A stretch of 33,185 bases of DNA from JAISGQ01 sp964500965 (GCA_964500965.1 CAZCQZ010000022.1:1-33185), one strand, 5' to 3'. Shown: positions 1 through 8,816, counted from the first letter of the stretch. Notes: a model not told the origin generated them from the letters alone. Program-made: numbers and translations.

Positions 1-144
1 TTAATGTTTTTTAGCAGATTCATTATACCATATTTTGAGGTTACTTCTCTTTTTTTATTGGGTCACATCATTTTAGCACATACAAAATATTTTTAACGCT
101 GTTTGCAGCGGTAATTGTGTGAAGCATGCCCACAAAATAAAAAC
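1..144. other. Intergenic, no gene seen
   Basis: This AT-rich stretch lies downstream of the minus-strand permease gene. I see no credible ORF with a ribosome site on either strand. A small hairpin (CGCTG at 97-101 with CAGCG at 106-110) is followed on the minus strand by an AT-rich run and may be a weak second terminator. Nothing else is recognisable. Confidence 0.5.
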
Positions 145-177
145 GGAGCTGTAAAAGCTTTCGCTTTTTACAGCTCC
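145..177 (-). terminator. Rho-independent terminator of the GntR-ABC operon
   Basis: GGAGCTGTAAAAGC (145-158) pairs with its complement at 163-177 (one extra T) around a short loop. On the minus strand the stem is followed by GTTTTTATTTTG. It lies 18 bases beyond the permease stop codon, as expected for the end of the operon. Confidence 0.85.
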
Positions 178-194
178 TGAATTTACCGATATTC

Positions 195-2333
195 TTAATA
201 TTCAATATCTTCGTCTTCCGGTATCTGGTGTTCTTTTAGAAATTCAATCAGCTCATCATCGGCAACGACAAAGCGCACTCCGCTTGCCCATGAATATTCA
301 TCGCCTGCGATATAATAAATCGCATTTTCTTTATCATATTCTTTATCGTAGGATTCGACAAAATACTCGATCATCAAAACCGGCTTATCGGTATCAATCG
401 GCTTTTCCCAGTACTCCTGAATTTTTTCGGTTGCTTTGAGCATATCTTCAGTAGGTTCTTCTTCCGTAAAAGAAGCATACCATATACTTTCCCAACCGCC
501 TTGGCTGTTCGGGTCGATAATCGAAACCGATATATGTGCCTCATCGCAGTTTGCAAAAGCTTCCGCAAAGCTTATATTCTTAAAGTCTTCGCTGTTATTG
601 CAAATCTCGATACACTTTGCGTAAGTTTTGGGGACAAGAATGTTAACGGGATAATATGCGTTCCAGCTATACCCGTCTGACTTGCCGTAAACCCCGACAG
701 TATCAAGTAATACTTCGCACGAAATATAGGCGGAGTATTCGTTGTCGCTCATTGCAGACAGCTCGTCATACAGCACAGCGTAAACTTCTTTTGACTGCTT
801 TTCGGAAAGCCCTATGCCACTCATGAAAAATGACTGAGCCTCCTCTACCGTCGGCATTTTTCGTGCTGCCTTTAAATATTTCTCATCGTTTTCGATTTTG
901 TCATACACCTTTTGATATGTGTTTGTCGGTAAATAAATGCGTCTGTTGAGCTTTCCGCCGTTATCCATATTGAATGTCACCTCAATTGATGACATTTTTG
1001 AGCTGTACAGAAAATCGGAATAATTGCCGTTTCTGATTTTGGCAATATTTTCATCAAGCGAATCGCACAGTGTCGATATTATATATTCATCGTCAAACCT
1101 GATTTTATTTATATCGAGCATGTAATACTCCATATCGTAGGAATTATCCTGATACAGGCTGACCGACGCAACATTATCCGTGCTTATTTCAGCCGAGAGA
1201 GCGGCATTTGCAATCAATGTCGGCGCAACTGTAAACACCAGATTCAGTGCCACAAGAATAATCAGCCCGACACCCATTGTACCTTTAAGTGTCACAACGC
1301 CCTTTATCTTTTTGGCGGTTATCGCTTCATAAAGGAAATACGCTATCAGCGCGAAGCCGTAATACAAAATCAATGTGGGAATTAAATCGGACAGCTCAGT
1401 GAAAAATGCGTTTACGCTATGTGTTCCTATAAGTGTCATTCCAATCTCCGCGCAGGGTATCAGACATATGACAAAGCTTACAAGAACACGTATTCCGCAC
1501 TGAACGTATTTATTCGCGCCTGCACTTGTAGCGGCTTCGCTCTTTCTGTGGCAATAGCTCACAACGCCCAGACCGCCGTAGATGATTCCAAGCGCAACGG
1601 AATAAAGCAATGATGCAACGCTGTCATTATAGAACATTTCCGAGCCTGTAAACAGGAAGTTCCTGAAAAGAAGATTAAAGCTTATATCTCCGAACGTTCC
1701 CAGTGATGCACCCAAATCCATAAGGACCGGTGCTGCATTTTCACTTATGCTCTCCAAAATATACAGCAGTATTCTGGGCATGAATGCAATAATGCCTGCC
1801 GCGGCAACCTGATTAAGTATGCCGGTTGCAAGGCTCATAGACAGCAGCAGAATGCCGTAAACATGCAGATACAACGCCGCAAGGTTCAAAATATGCATAA
1901 GCAGTGATGACCACATGACGGACATTCCGCAGGCAACACCGGTAATTATCTCAATAAGCATAACGGCAAGATTCGGAAGAAAATACCAAAATGCCACCGC
2001 GACGGTAAAGCTGAAAACCGTTTGAAGTCTTGTTACCGGCATTGAGTGGTAATAATCACACGCACTTCTGGAATTGAGGAAATTGTACATCATCACCGTC
2101 AGAATCGGAAGAACAAGATATACCCCCATGCTTGCAATAAACTGCATCGCACCGCTGTAAACGCTTACAGTCGAGAGAGCAGCGGATTTGGTTTCAATCA
2201 CTTCGTAAATATATGCATAAGAACAGAACAGAGCGGCAAGTACGCCGATACCGCAATATGCAATACCCACCGCACGTGTTTGGCGAATGCCCTCCTTAAT
2301 TATGCCGCCGTTCAGCAGTTTGTTATTTTTCAT
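195..2333 (-). CDS. ABC transporter permease, ABC-2-like, with large extracytoplasmic region (712 aa)
   Basis: This is the probable membrane subunit of the ABC transporter whose ATPase is encoded just upstream. Several hydrophobic segments occupy roughly the first 370 residues (for example around 25-45, 65-85, 105-130, 155-185, 230-260, 285-335 and 350-375). A long hydrophilic C-terminal half follows with no membrane segment, presumably outside the cell or as a soluble tail. The ATG at 2333 is preferred over the in-frame GTG at 2342 because a GGGGGTGA ribosome site lies just upstream of it. It overlaps the ATPase stop by 11 bases, which suggests translational coupling. In YtrA-regulated systems such permeases usually export or sense peptides, antibiotics or envelope stress; the substrate here is unknown. 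The GntR-ATPase-permease order makes the permease assignment fairly safe even though its sequence family is not diagnostic by eye. Confidence 0.8.
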   Translation of the reverse strand: MKNNKLLNGGIIKEGIRQTRAVGIAYCGIGVLAALFCSYAYIYEVIETKSAALSTVSVYSGAMQFIASMGVYLVLPILTVMMYNFLNSRSACDYYHSMPVTRLQTVFSFTVAVAFWYFLPNLAVMLIEIITGVACGMSVMWSSLLMHILNLAALYLHVYGILLLSMSLATGILNQVAAAGIIAFMPRILLYILESISENAAPVLMDLGASLGTFGDISFNLLFRNFLFTGSEMFYNDSVASLLYSVALGIIYGGLGVVSYCHRKSEAATSAGANKYVQCGIRVLVSFVICLIPCAEIGMTLIGTHSVNAFFTELSDLIPTLILYYGFALIAYFLYEAITAKKIKGVVTLKGTMGVGLIILVALNLVFTVAPTLIANAALSAEISTDNVASVSLYQDNSYDMEYYMLDINKIRFDDEYIISTLCDSLDENIAKIRNGNYSDFLYSSKMSSIEVTFNMDNGGKLNRRIYLPTNTYQKVYDKIENDEKYLKAARKMPTVEEAQSFFMSGIGLSEKQSKEVYAVLYDELSAMSDNEYSAYISCEVLLDTVGVYGKSDGYSWNAYYPVNILVPKTYAKCIEICNNSEDFKNISFAEAFANCDEAHISVSIIDPNSQGGWESIWYASFTEEEPTEDMLKATEKIQEYWEKPIDTDKPVLMIEYFVESYDKEYDKENAIYYIAGDEYSWASGVRFVVADDELIEFLKEHQIPEDEDIEY

Positions 2334-3249
2334 TGCTCTCACCCCCTGCTACTTCATCAAAACAATAGCCCAATGCTTCCATTTCGTAAATAAACACTTC
2401 TTCAAGTGAAAGAGGAAGTATATCCAGAATCAACGGCATCAGCTTATACAAATCGCCGCGCACCTTTTCCCTGTCTCCTCGCATTATCGCGTTAGCCACA
2501 GAACCGTGCTTTACAAAGTTTAGGATTTCACAGCCGGTTGCCTTTTCTATATCTTCCTTTGAAAATTCTTTATCAAAGGCAATCTGCACTTTGAAAAGCG
2601 ATGTTTTAAGCTTCTGGACATCGGATTCAAGCACCAGACCGCCTTTATGCAGCAATGCAAGCTGGTCGCATGTATCCTCAAGCTCGCGCAGAGAATGTGA
2701 GGTGATTATTACGGTTGCTTTCCGTTCCATAACATCATCGACAATAATGCGCTTTACGGTATTTCTCATAACCGGGTCAAGTCCGTCAAAGGTTTCGTCA
2801 AACAGGATTATCTCCGGTTCACATGCAAGAGCAAGAATGGTTGCCGCCTGACGTTTCATGCCCTTTGAAAACTGCGCTATGGGACGGCTCGCATCAAGAC
2901 CGACAAGACCGGTCAGCTCATTCAGCCTGGCGGTATTTATATACCCTCTTGAATTTTTATACAAATCCGCCATGCGGTTAATGCTCGCTCCCGGCAGAAA
3001 ATACAGCTCATCGGGAACATAAACCAGCTTTGACAATGCCTTTGTATTGCCGTAAACACTTTCATCATTGATTTTCACAGTGCCGCCGTCCGGTTTGTAC
3101 ACTCCCGAAAGCAACCTGAGAAAAGTCGATTTTCCTGCGCCGTTTGAGCCGACAAGTCCGTAAATGCAGGAATCCGGTATCGTACAGGTTAACGCGGACA
3201 ACGCTTCCGTTTTATCAAAACGTTTTGTGAGTTTTTCCGCTTTTATCAT
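2323..3249 (-). CDS. ABC transporter ATP-binding protein (308 aa)
   Basis: This is the ATPase subunit energising the adjacent permease, a cytoplasmic NBD at the membrane. The Walker A motif GSNGAGKST is near residues 34-42. The signature is the non-canonical FSKGMKRQ, common in ABC-2-type ATPases. Walker B is IILFDETFDGLDP, followed by an H-loop in the segment IITSHSLREL. A C-terminal extension of about 90 residues follows the NBD, as in YtrB/BcrA-like ATPases. The start codon overlaps the stop of the upstream GntR gene by 4 bases (ATGA), and its 3' end overlaps the permease start, so the three genes form one tightly coupled operon. Induction is probably through the GntR repressor when its ligand or stress appears. 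The substrate cannot be told from sequence. Confidence 0.93.
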   Translation of the reverse strand: MIKAEKLTKRFDKTEALSALTCTIPDSCIYGLVGSNGAGKSTFLRLLSGVYKPDGGTVKINDESVYGNTKALSKLVYVPDELYFLPGASINRMADLYKNSRGYINTARLNELTGLVGLDASRPIAQFSKGMKRQAATILALACEPEIILFDETFDGLDPVMRNTVKRIIVDDVMERKATVIITSHSLRELEDTCDQLALLHKGGLVLESDVQKLKTSLFKVQIAFDKEFSKEDIEKATGCEILNFVKHGSVANAIMRGDREKVRGDLYKLMPLILDILPLSLEEVFIYEMEALGYCFDEVAGGESNEK

Positions 3250-3629
3250 GATTCATTCACTCCGTTTCTGTTATAGCCGCGGTCAACTGCTTCATACAAT
3301 ATACTCTTTTCAAATCCTGCCAACGCACATTCCGCGCACAGCCTTTCAATATCCTCTACCAGTGAAAGCCTCGACCTTGAAAGCTTTTCTTTCGCTTCGG
3401 GCGAAATAAAGCTGCCCTTTCCCGGAACGATATATATGACACCTCTACGTTCCAGCTCCGCATACGCTTTTTGAATTGTATTCGGGTTTACGGAAAGCTC
3501 AATCGACAATGAACGCACCGACTGCATAGGCTCATTGCTTTTCAAAAGCCCTGTCATCACAAAACGTTCTGTCATCGCGACAATCTGTTCATAAACCGGA
3601 ACACGCGACTGATTATCAATTACATACAT
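3246..3629 (-). CDS. GntR-family transcriptional regulator, YtrA subfamily (127 aa)
   Basis: This is a short GntR regulator. An N-terminal winged helix-turn-helix covers about residues 10-75 (SVRSLSIELSVNPNTIQKAY is the recognition region, ending in the GKGSFIS wing). It is followed by only about 50 residues of helical dimerisation tail. That length and the lack of a large effector domain define the YtrA subfamily, whose members repress the ABC transporter operon they head. It is the first gene of the operon, with a near-consensus promoter and a dyad just upstream. The start at 3629 has the good ribosome site AAAGGAGA. Autoregulation is inferred from subfamily behaviour and the operator-like dyad; the inducing signal is unknown. 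Confidence 0.92.
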   Translation of the reverse strand: MYVIDNQSRVPVYEQIVAMTERFVMTGLLKSNEPMQSVRSLSIELSVNPNTIQKAYAELERRGVIYIVPGKGSFISPEAKEKLSRSRLSLVEDIERLCAECALAGFEKSILYEAVDRGYNRNGVNES

Positions 3630-3657
3630 CGTTCTTCTCCTTTCTTAATCTGTTATC

Positions 3658-3678
3658 TGTACCATCTATGTTAGTACA
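3658..3678 (-). promoter_or_regulatory. Candidate GntR (YtrA-type) operator
   Basis: The dyad TGTAC-N11-GTACA (arms 3658-3662 and 3674-3678) lies within AGTGTACTAACATAGATGGTACAG as read on the minus strand in pieces. It sits immediately downstream of the -10 box, covering the start of transcription. YtrA-family repressors often bind AGTGTA...TACACT-like dyads, so this is the likely autoregulatory site. The right half is imperfect. Confidence 0.5.
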
Positions 3679-3683
3679 CTTGC

Positions 3684-3712
3684 AGTATAATCTTCTTTGT
3701 GTTTTCTGTCAA
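3684..3712 (-). promoter_or_regulatory. Sigma-A-type promoter of the GntR-ABC operon
   Basis: On the minus strand TTGACA (3707-3712) is separated by 17 bp from TATACT (3684-3689). It lies about 55 bases upstream of the GntR start codon with nothing coding in between. Confidence 0.8.
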
Positions 3713-3763
3713 TAACAATTACAGCTTTGTAACTATTTTTCACCAAACGGTTGTATAAGCAAA

Positions 3764-3820
3764 AGGCTCGGACCTTTGCGCTTCCGATTTAATTCGGAAA
3801 AACTTCAAAAGTCCGAGCCT
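3764..3820 (-). terminator. Terminator of the heterodimeric ABC exporter operon
   Basis: AGGCTCGGAC (3764-3773) pairs perfectly with GTCCGAGCCT (3811-3820). The intervening DNA carries a second small hairpin (TTCCGA at 3782-3787 with TCGGAA at 3794-3799). A T run follows on the minus strand. It begins 9 bases after the stop of the exporter gene. Confidence 0.8.
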
Positions 3821-3828
3821 GATGTTAT

Positions 3829-5712
3829 TTAATTTGCAAGCTGCTCCTTGTGATATTGAAGCATATACAATTGGTGGTATCTGCCTTTCTTTTCCAGCAA
3901 CTCGTGATGGTTGCCCTGTTCGATTATTTTGCCGTGCGAAAGGAGAATAATATTGTCTGCATGTTGAATTGTCGAAAGTCGGTGGGCAACTATAAGCATT
4001 GTTCCGACATTCATCATTTTCTCCAGTGAATCCTGAATAAGCAGCTCCGTTTCCGTATCAATATTTGCGGTAGCCTCGTCGAGAATCATAACCGACGGCT
4101 TGTGAATTATTGTTCTGGCAAAAGACAAAAGCTGACGCTGTCCTGCGGAAAAGTTGTTTCCTCTCTCTCGAACGACCTCATCAAGTCCATTCTCAAGCTT
4201 TGAAATAAATGAATCGGCATTAACGTAACGACAGGCTTCCCAGATTTCATCATCGCTTATACTTTCTTCCCTCAGTACGATATTGCTTCTCACGGTACCG
4301 GAAAACAGAAATACGTCCTGAAGCATTTGACCGAAGTGCCGTCTCAGCGAGGAAATTTTAATTTTCTTTATGTCGATTCCGTCAATAAGTATCTGACCTT
4401 TCTGAATGTCATAATTACGACAGATAAGTGACAGAATCGTTGACTTGCCCGAACCTGTAGAGCCGACAAAGGCAACCGTTTCATTTGCTTTTACTTTAAA
4501 GGAAACGCCCTTGAGCACCCATTCATCGGGAACATAAGAAAACCACACATCTTTAAATTCAATCTCGCCTTTTATCTCCTCAAGCTCAATTGCATCTTCC
4601 TCATCTGTGATTTTCGGCTCTATATCCATTACCGTAAATATTTTTTCGGCGGAAGCAAATGCCGACTGAAGCCAGTTAAACTGCTCCGCAAGGCTCTGTA
4701 TCGGGTTAAAGAACTTCGATATGTACATATAGAATGTAACGATTGTACCACTGGTCAGCGTTTGACCGAGGAACGAGGTATTGTCTATATAACCCTTTCC
4801 TCCCAGGTAAAGCAGACAAAGCACCGAGCAGATATACAGCATATATACAACCGGTCTGAAAATACCGAAAACAAATATCTGCTTCTGTTTTGCCTCACCC
4901 AGCTCATTGTTTCTCGCATCGAAGTCACGCATCTTTTTGTCTTCACAGTTGAAAATCTGCGTAATTTTGATGCCCGAAAGATTTTCGGAAAGATAGGTGT
5001 TAATATCGGTGGTTCCGTCCTTAACACGTCTATAGGCTTTACGCGAAAACTTTCTGAATATAATCGTAAACAGCACAATAAAGGGTACAAAGCAAAGCAC
5101 CATAATGGTCAACTCGTAATTCAGGCAAAGCATGGCTACCAGAACGCCGACAATTATGCAACAGTTTTTCAGCAGGTTTACAAGAAGATTTGTAAACATC
5201 ATCGAAATTGCATTTGTATCGTTGGTAACTCTTGTCACAAGCTTACCCACCGGAATCATGTTAAGCTGTTCATGGGACAGTCCCTCTATGTGAACAAACA
5301 AATCCTCACGCATTGCGGAAAGAATTTTCTGACCTGTCTTTTGCAGGATTATCGCCTGCACATAGGTACATACAAGGGACACTATGAGTATGCCGGCATA
5401 TACCGCCACTGAGCTGTACAGTCTGCTCAGTGCAAAATCGCCTTTGACCATTTCTTCGATATTACCTACTATCAGCGGAGAAATAATATCGTAAGAAATC
5501 GAAAACAGCATTATAAGAAACACAAGGAGGAATTCCTTGCTGTAGGGCTTTGCATAGGCAAGCAGTCGCTTAATCAGCTCGCTGTCTTTCATATTGCGGT
5601 CAAAGCCCAGTGCTTCTTTTTTATTTTTCATCAGAACAAAAGCAATTATAAAGCACAGCGCAAAAACACCTACCACTGTGCCCACTGCAATCAACGGGTA
5701 ATACTCACGCAT
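3829..5712 (-). CDS. ABC exporter half-transporter, canonical-site subunit (627 aa)
   Basis: This is a type IV (B-family) ABC exporter with an N-terminal TM segment (about residues 5-27), a six-helix TMD to about residue 350, then the NBD. The NBD shows Walker A GSTGSGKST, signature FSAGQRQLLS (second Gly replaced by Ala), Walker B VMILDEATANID with the catalytic Glu, and H-loop LIVAHRLST. The open frame extends further upstream, but the ATG at 5712 is chosen: it overlaps the upstream gene's stop by 8 bases, and the extra N-terminal residues look like an out-of-frame shadow of that gene. It pairs with the upstream subunit, whose Walker B carries Asp instead of Glu. Together they match heterodimeric exporters such as LmrCD, BmrCD and TM287/288, which usually move drugs or peptides. 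The substrate is unknown. Confidence 0.92.
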   Translation of the reverse strand: MREYYPLIAVGTVVGVFALCFIIAFVLMKNKKEALGFDRNMKDSELIKRLLAYAKPYSKEFLLVFLIMLFSISYDIISPLIVGNIEEMVKGDFALSRLYSSVAVYAGILIVSLVCTYVQAIILQKTGQKILSAMREDLFVHIEGLSHEQLNMIPVGKLVTRVTNDTNAISMMFTNLLVNLLKNCCIIVGVLVAMLCLNYELTIMVLCFVPFIVLFTIIFRKFSRKAYRRVKDGTTDINTYLSENLSGIKITQIFNCEDKKMRDFDARNNELGEAKQKQIFVFGIFRPVVYMLYICSVLCLLYLGGKGYIDNTSFLGQTLTSGTIVTFYMYISKFFNPIQSLAEQFNWLQSAFASAEKIFTVMDIEPKITDEEDAIELEEIKGEIEFKDVWFSYVPDEWVLKGVSFKVKANETVAFVGSTGSGKSTILSLICRNYDIQKGQILIDGIDIKKIKISSLRRHFGQMLQDVFLFSGTVRSNIVLREESISDDEIWEACRYVNADSFISKLENGLDEVVRERGNNFSAGQRQLLSFARTIIHKPSVMILDEATANIDTETELLIQDSLEKMMNVGTMLIVAHRLSTIQHADNIILLSHGKIIEQGNHHELLEKKGRYHQLYMLQYHKEQLAN

Positions 5713-7486
5713 TGTTTTCCGCCCCCTCGTCCTCAAGCTTCTGCAAATCGACCATTTTTCTGTACGCAGGGCAAACCGCGCAAAGCTCATCATGTGTACC
5801 GACTGCTTCAATTTTGCCGTCGTCGATATAAATTATTTTATCAAGCTTTTCAACGGTAGAAATTCGGTGCGCAATCAGAATGGTAGTGCGCCCTTTTCTG
5901 TTATTCTTCAGGTTTTCCAGAATGATTTTTTCCGTTTTGGTATCCACCGCCGACACGGAATCATCAAGAATAAGTATCGGCGCGTCTTTCATAATAGCTC
6001 TCGCAATAGATATTCTCTGCTTCTGACCGCCGGATACCGTAACGCCTCTTTCACCCATAACGGTTTTATATGCATCGGTAAATTCGATTATATTGCCGTG
6101 CACGTCCGCAAGCATTGCGGCATTCACAACCGCACTCTCGTCTACCTCGTCATAGGCGAACGCGATGTTGTTTTCTATCGTATCACTGAACAGGAAATTA
6201 TCCTGCGGAACATACGCCGAAGCCGCACGTACCGAACGTATTGACAGCTCGTTTACGTCCTTATCGTCGATAAACACCGTTCCGTCGGGCACATTGTAGG
6301 TGCGCAGAATCAGGTCAACAACCGTGGTTTTGCCCGAACCGGTCTTACCTACAATTCCGACGCTCTCCCCTGCTTTGATAACGAATGACACATCGTTCAG
6401 TGCATCGTAATCGCCGTCGGGATAACGGAAAGTGAGATTTTTAAATTCAATCTTGCCCGATGCGTTTTCAAGCTCTCTGACCCCTGCTCTGTCCGACACG
6501 GTTTGTTCGGTGTCAAGCAGCTCGCTTATTCTGTTAATCGAAGCCTTTCCTCTTGAAGTCATATCAATTAACTGAGCAACAGCCATAACGGGCCACACTA
6601 TAGACGTGAAATATCCGATAAACTCAACCAATTCGCCTGCGCTGAAGCTCCCTTTATGCACAAGGTATCCGCCGTAGCCCAGGATAACGCATATTACCGA
6701 TTCCACAAACAAAGTAACGGCAATATTCAGAATCGTGGAAATTCTTGTGTAGTCAACATTTGCCTTTTCGTTTTTCCTGTTCAGGTGACGAAATGCCAAA
6801 AGCTCCTTAAATTCCTTTACAAAAGCTTTAATAACGGCAATTCCGGAAAAGCTTTCCTGAGAAAAATCCGAAAGGTCGGAAAATGCCTGCTGGCGCACTT
6901 CCCATTTTTTCATCATATATCTGCCGACAATAGAACCAACTGCCATCAGAAGCCCCATGGGAATAAGCGAAAGACAGGTAAGCAGCACGTCCATACGCCA
7001 CATTTTTACAATTGCAAGTATTCCGAGAAATGCCGCGTCAAACAGCATAAGTATGCCCGAACCAAAGCAATCCTGCACTGTTTCAAGGTCATTGGTAAAC
7101 AGTGACATGAGATTTCCCACTTTATTTACCTGATAATACTCCCTCGAAAGGTCCTTGCAATGGTCGAACATTCTTCTTCGTATATCTGTTTCCATTTTGA
7201 TTGCAGAGCCGAAGAAGCATATTCTCCACAGGAATCTGCCTACTACCATTACAAGAATAATGATAATCATAGGCAGACAAACCTCGTCCAAAAGCAGTTC
7301 CATATCAAATGTACGAACCACTCCGTCAATTTCAACCGTTCCGGTATTCATGCCGTTTACAACAATTCTGTAAAGTTCCGGCACAACAAGCTGAAAATAG
7401 TCCACCATTATCAGTGAAAGCATGCCCAAAAGCAGTATCGGCAGATACTTTATGTAATAACGGTTTATGTGCTTTCCGAATACCAC
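5705..7486 (-). CDS. ABC exporter half-transporter, degenerate-site subunit (593 aa)
   Basis: This is the first gene of the exporter pair. A TMD of about 310 residues is followed by an NBD with Walker A GKTGSGKTT, signature VSGGQKQRIS, Walker B ILILDDSVSAVD and H-loop LIAHRIST. The residue after the Walker B Asp is Asp rather than the catalytic Glu, so this subunit carries the degenerate ATP site of a heterodimer. Start choice: the frame stays open to 7756, but an apparent ATG at 7549 lies upstream of the -10 box and the more distal frame runs through a tRNA gene. The GTG at 7486 has AAAGGGG (7494-7500) seven bases upstream and gives a normal family length. It is followed by the partner gene with an 8-base overlap. 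Confidence 0.92.
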   Translation of the reverse strand: MVFGKHINRYYIKYLPILLLGMLSLIMVDYFQLVVPELYRIVVNGMNTGTVEIDGVVRTFDMELLLDEVCLPMIIIILVMVVGRFLWRICFFGSAIKMETDIRRRMFDHCKDLSREYYQVNKVGNLMSLFTNDLETVQDCFGSGILMLFDAAFLGILAIVKMWRMDVLLTCLSLIPMGLLMAVGSIVGRYMMKKWEVRQQAFSDLSDFSQESFSGIAVIKAFVKEFKELLAFRHLNRKNEKANVDYTRISTILNIAVTLFVESVICVILGYGGYLVHKGSFSAGELVEFIGYFTSIVWPVMAVAQLIDMTSRGKASINRISELLDTEQTVSDRAGVRELENASGKIEFKNLTFRYPDGDYDALNDVSFVIKAGESVGIVGKTGSGKTTVVDLILRTYNVPDGTVFIDDKDVNELSIRSVRAASAYVPQDNFLFSDTIENNIAFAYDEVDESAVVNAAMLADVHGNIIEFTDAYKTVMGERGVTVSGGQKQRISIARAIMKDAPILILDDSVSAVDTKTEKIILENLKNNRKGRTTILIAHRISTVEKLDKIIYIDDGKIEAVGTHDELCAVCPAYRKMVDLQKLEDEGAENNA

Positions 7487-7535
7487 GAGAATACCCCTTT
7501 CTTTAAACTTGTTTTTCTTTTTGCATTTGGAAAGT

Positions 7536-7564
7536 ATTATACTACCCATAGGTGTAAAAGTCAA
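7536..7564 (-). promoter_or_regulatory. Sigma-A-type promoter of the ABC exporter operon
   Basis: TTGACT (7559-7564) and TATAAT (7536-7541) on the minus strand are separated by 17 bp. The position, about 50 bases before the GTG at 7486, is what rules out the upstream ATG at 7549 as a start. Confidence 0.85.
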
Positions 7565-7623
7565 AGCATAAAAGCAGATGTTGAAAAAAGGCACTGCTTT
7601 TATGCTTTTGCGAAAATAAAAGT

Positions 7624-7659
7624 AAAAATCGACACTCTCCTGACGAAGAATGTCGATTT
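7624..7659 (-). terminator. Terminator of the tRNA-Gln transcript
   Basis: AAATCGACA(C/T)TCT arms at either end of 7624-7659 pair with one G-U, and a T-rich tract follows on the minus strand. It begins directly after the encoded CCA end of the tRNA, separating it from the exporter promoter. Confidence 0.75.
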
Positions 7660-7660
7660 C

Positions 7661-7734
7661 TGGCTGCGGAACTAGGATTTGAACCCAGACAAACAGAGTC
7701 AGAGTCTGCCGTGCTACCCTTACACAATTCCGCA
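7661..7734 (-). tRNA. tRNA-Gln (anticodon CUG), CCA end encoded
   Basis: Read on the minus strand, the acceptor TGCGGAA pairs with TTCCGCA. The D-stem GTGT/GCAC encloses AAGGGTA. The anticodon stem GCAGA/TCTGT (one G-U) encloses the loop CTCTGAC, giving anticodon CTG for CAG codons. The T-arm CTGGG-TTCAAAT-CCTAG is complete. Discriminator G is followed by an encoded CCA (7661-7663). U1-A72 is typical of Gln tRNAs. It has its own promoter and terminator. Confidence 0.95.
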
Positions 7735-7747
7735 ACGAACAAGACTT

Positions 7748-7775
7748 ATTATACACATAACTTCTCTGTTGTCAA
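7748..7775 (-). promoter_or_regulatory. Promoter of tRNA-Gln
   Basis: TTGACA (7770-7775), 16-bp spacer and TATAAT (7748-7753) on the minus strand match the consensus in both hexamers. The -10 lies 13 bases upstream of the mature tRNA 5' end. Confidence 0.88.
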
Positions 7776-7791
7776 GGCTTTTTTCAAATTT

Positions 7792-8778
7792 TTACAGTAA
7801 ATTTTTTCTAAGCTCCTCGCCGCTCTTCGGAGACAGATACGCAGGAGGAACATCAAACACAGTCAGGCAACCGGTTTTACCCTCTCCGCTCATTCTGTAT
7901 ATTGCACGGGCATACGCCACAAGAGCACAGGCGGTAAATTCCGGATTTGAATCAAGCTTCAGGCTGTATTCGATAGCCGCGTTGTTTTCGCTGTTCCAGC
8001 CGGTCTTGCCGCTTCTTATAACCATGCCGCCGTGAGGTATACCGTTATGATTTGCGCGAAGCTCCTCCATACTGATAAAGTTTACGGTAGTATCGTAATC
8101 GGCAAAATAATTCGGCATGGTCTTGATTTCCTTTTCGATTCTCGCCTTGTCCGCCCCCTCCTCGGCTACCACAAAGCACTCCCTTGTGTGCTTCTGACGG
8201 GTCGTAAGCTGAGGCTGAGTACCGCGTCTTACCTCGTCAACGGCTTCGGGCACGGGAATGGTATACTGCCTTGCATCGACAACGCCCTCAATTCTTCTTA
8301 TCGCATCGGAATGTCCCTGGCTTACGCCCTTTCCCCAGAAGGTGTAATCACTGCCGTTTGCAAGTATCGCACCGGCATACAGTCTGTTAAGCGAAAACAG
8401 ACCGGGGTCCCAGCCGACTGAAATAATCGCCGTATTGCCGCCTTTTTTTGCGGCTGCATCAACATTCGCAAAATGCTCCGGTATTCTCGCATGAGTATCA
8501 AAGCTGTCAACAACATTGAAAATTTCGGCCAATGCGGGCGTTTGCTTCGGCAGATCCGTTGCACTGCCGCCGCACATTATCATAACATCAATGTCGTTTT
8601 TCATATCGGGAGCACTTTCCGACTTGCACACCCTTGCTCCCTCCGTAAGAATTTTCACGGTATCGGGGTCACGTCTTGTGAAAACTGCGGCAACTTCCAT
8701 ATCCGGATTCTGCTTAACCGCACATTCAACAGCCCGTCCTATATTTCCGTAGCCGTAGATTCCGATTCTGATACTCAT
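7792..8778 (-). CDS. ddh: meso-diaminopimelate D-dehydrogenase (328 aa)
   Basis: This NADP-dependent enzyme interconverts L-2-amino-6-oxopimelate (tetrahydrodipicolinate) plus ammonia and meso-diaminopimelate, the one-step branch to the peptidoglycan and lysine precursor. The N-terminal Rossmann fold opens with GIYGYGNIGRAVE (residues 6-18). The characteristic segments VVDSFDTHARIPEHF, SVGWDPGLFSLNRLYA and FWGKGVSQGHSDAIRRI follow in the order found in Ddh proteins, and the length is normal. It has a TGGAGG ribosome site. It is a single-gene unit with its own promoter, divergent from the PH-domain membrane protein operon. In spores and walls the product also feeds dipicolinate and peptidoglycan pools; such coupling is known biology and is not shown by this sequence. 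Confidence 0.95.
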   Translation of the reverse strand: MSIRIGIYGYGNIGRAVECAVKQNPDMEVAAVFTRRDPDTVKILTEGARVCKSESAPDMKNDIDVMIMCGGSATDLPKQTPALAEIFNVVDSFDTHARIPEHFANVDAAAKKGGNTAIISVGWDPGLFSLNRLYAGAILANGSDYTFWGKGVSQGHSDAIRRIEGVVDARQYTIPVPEAVDEVRRGTQPQLTTRQKHTRECFVVAEEGADKARIEKEIKTMPNYFADYDTTVNFISMEELRANHNGIPHGGMVIRSGKTGWNSENNAAIEYSLKLDSNPEFTACALVAYARAIYRMSGEGKTGCLTVFDVPPAYLSPKSGEELRKNLL

Positions 8779-8816
8779 TTTAATACCTCCAGTAATTGGA
8801 TTTATTTACGTACCTG

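Noticed and set aside
4762..5412. 216-codon open frame on the plus strand
   Set aside because: It lies entirely antisense to the exporter TMD, has no ribosome site and no recognisable protein character.
7487..7756. N-terminal extension of the upstream exporter subunit, including an ATG at 7549
   Set aside because: The extension reads through a tRNA gene, its terminator and the promoter; the ATG lies upstream of the -10 box, while GTG 7486 has an ideal ribosome site.
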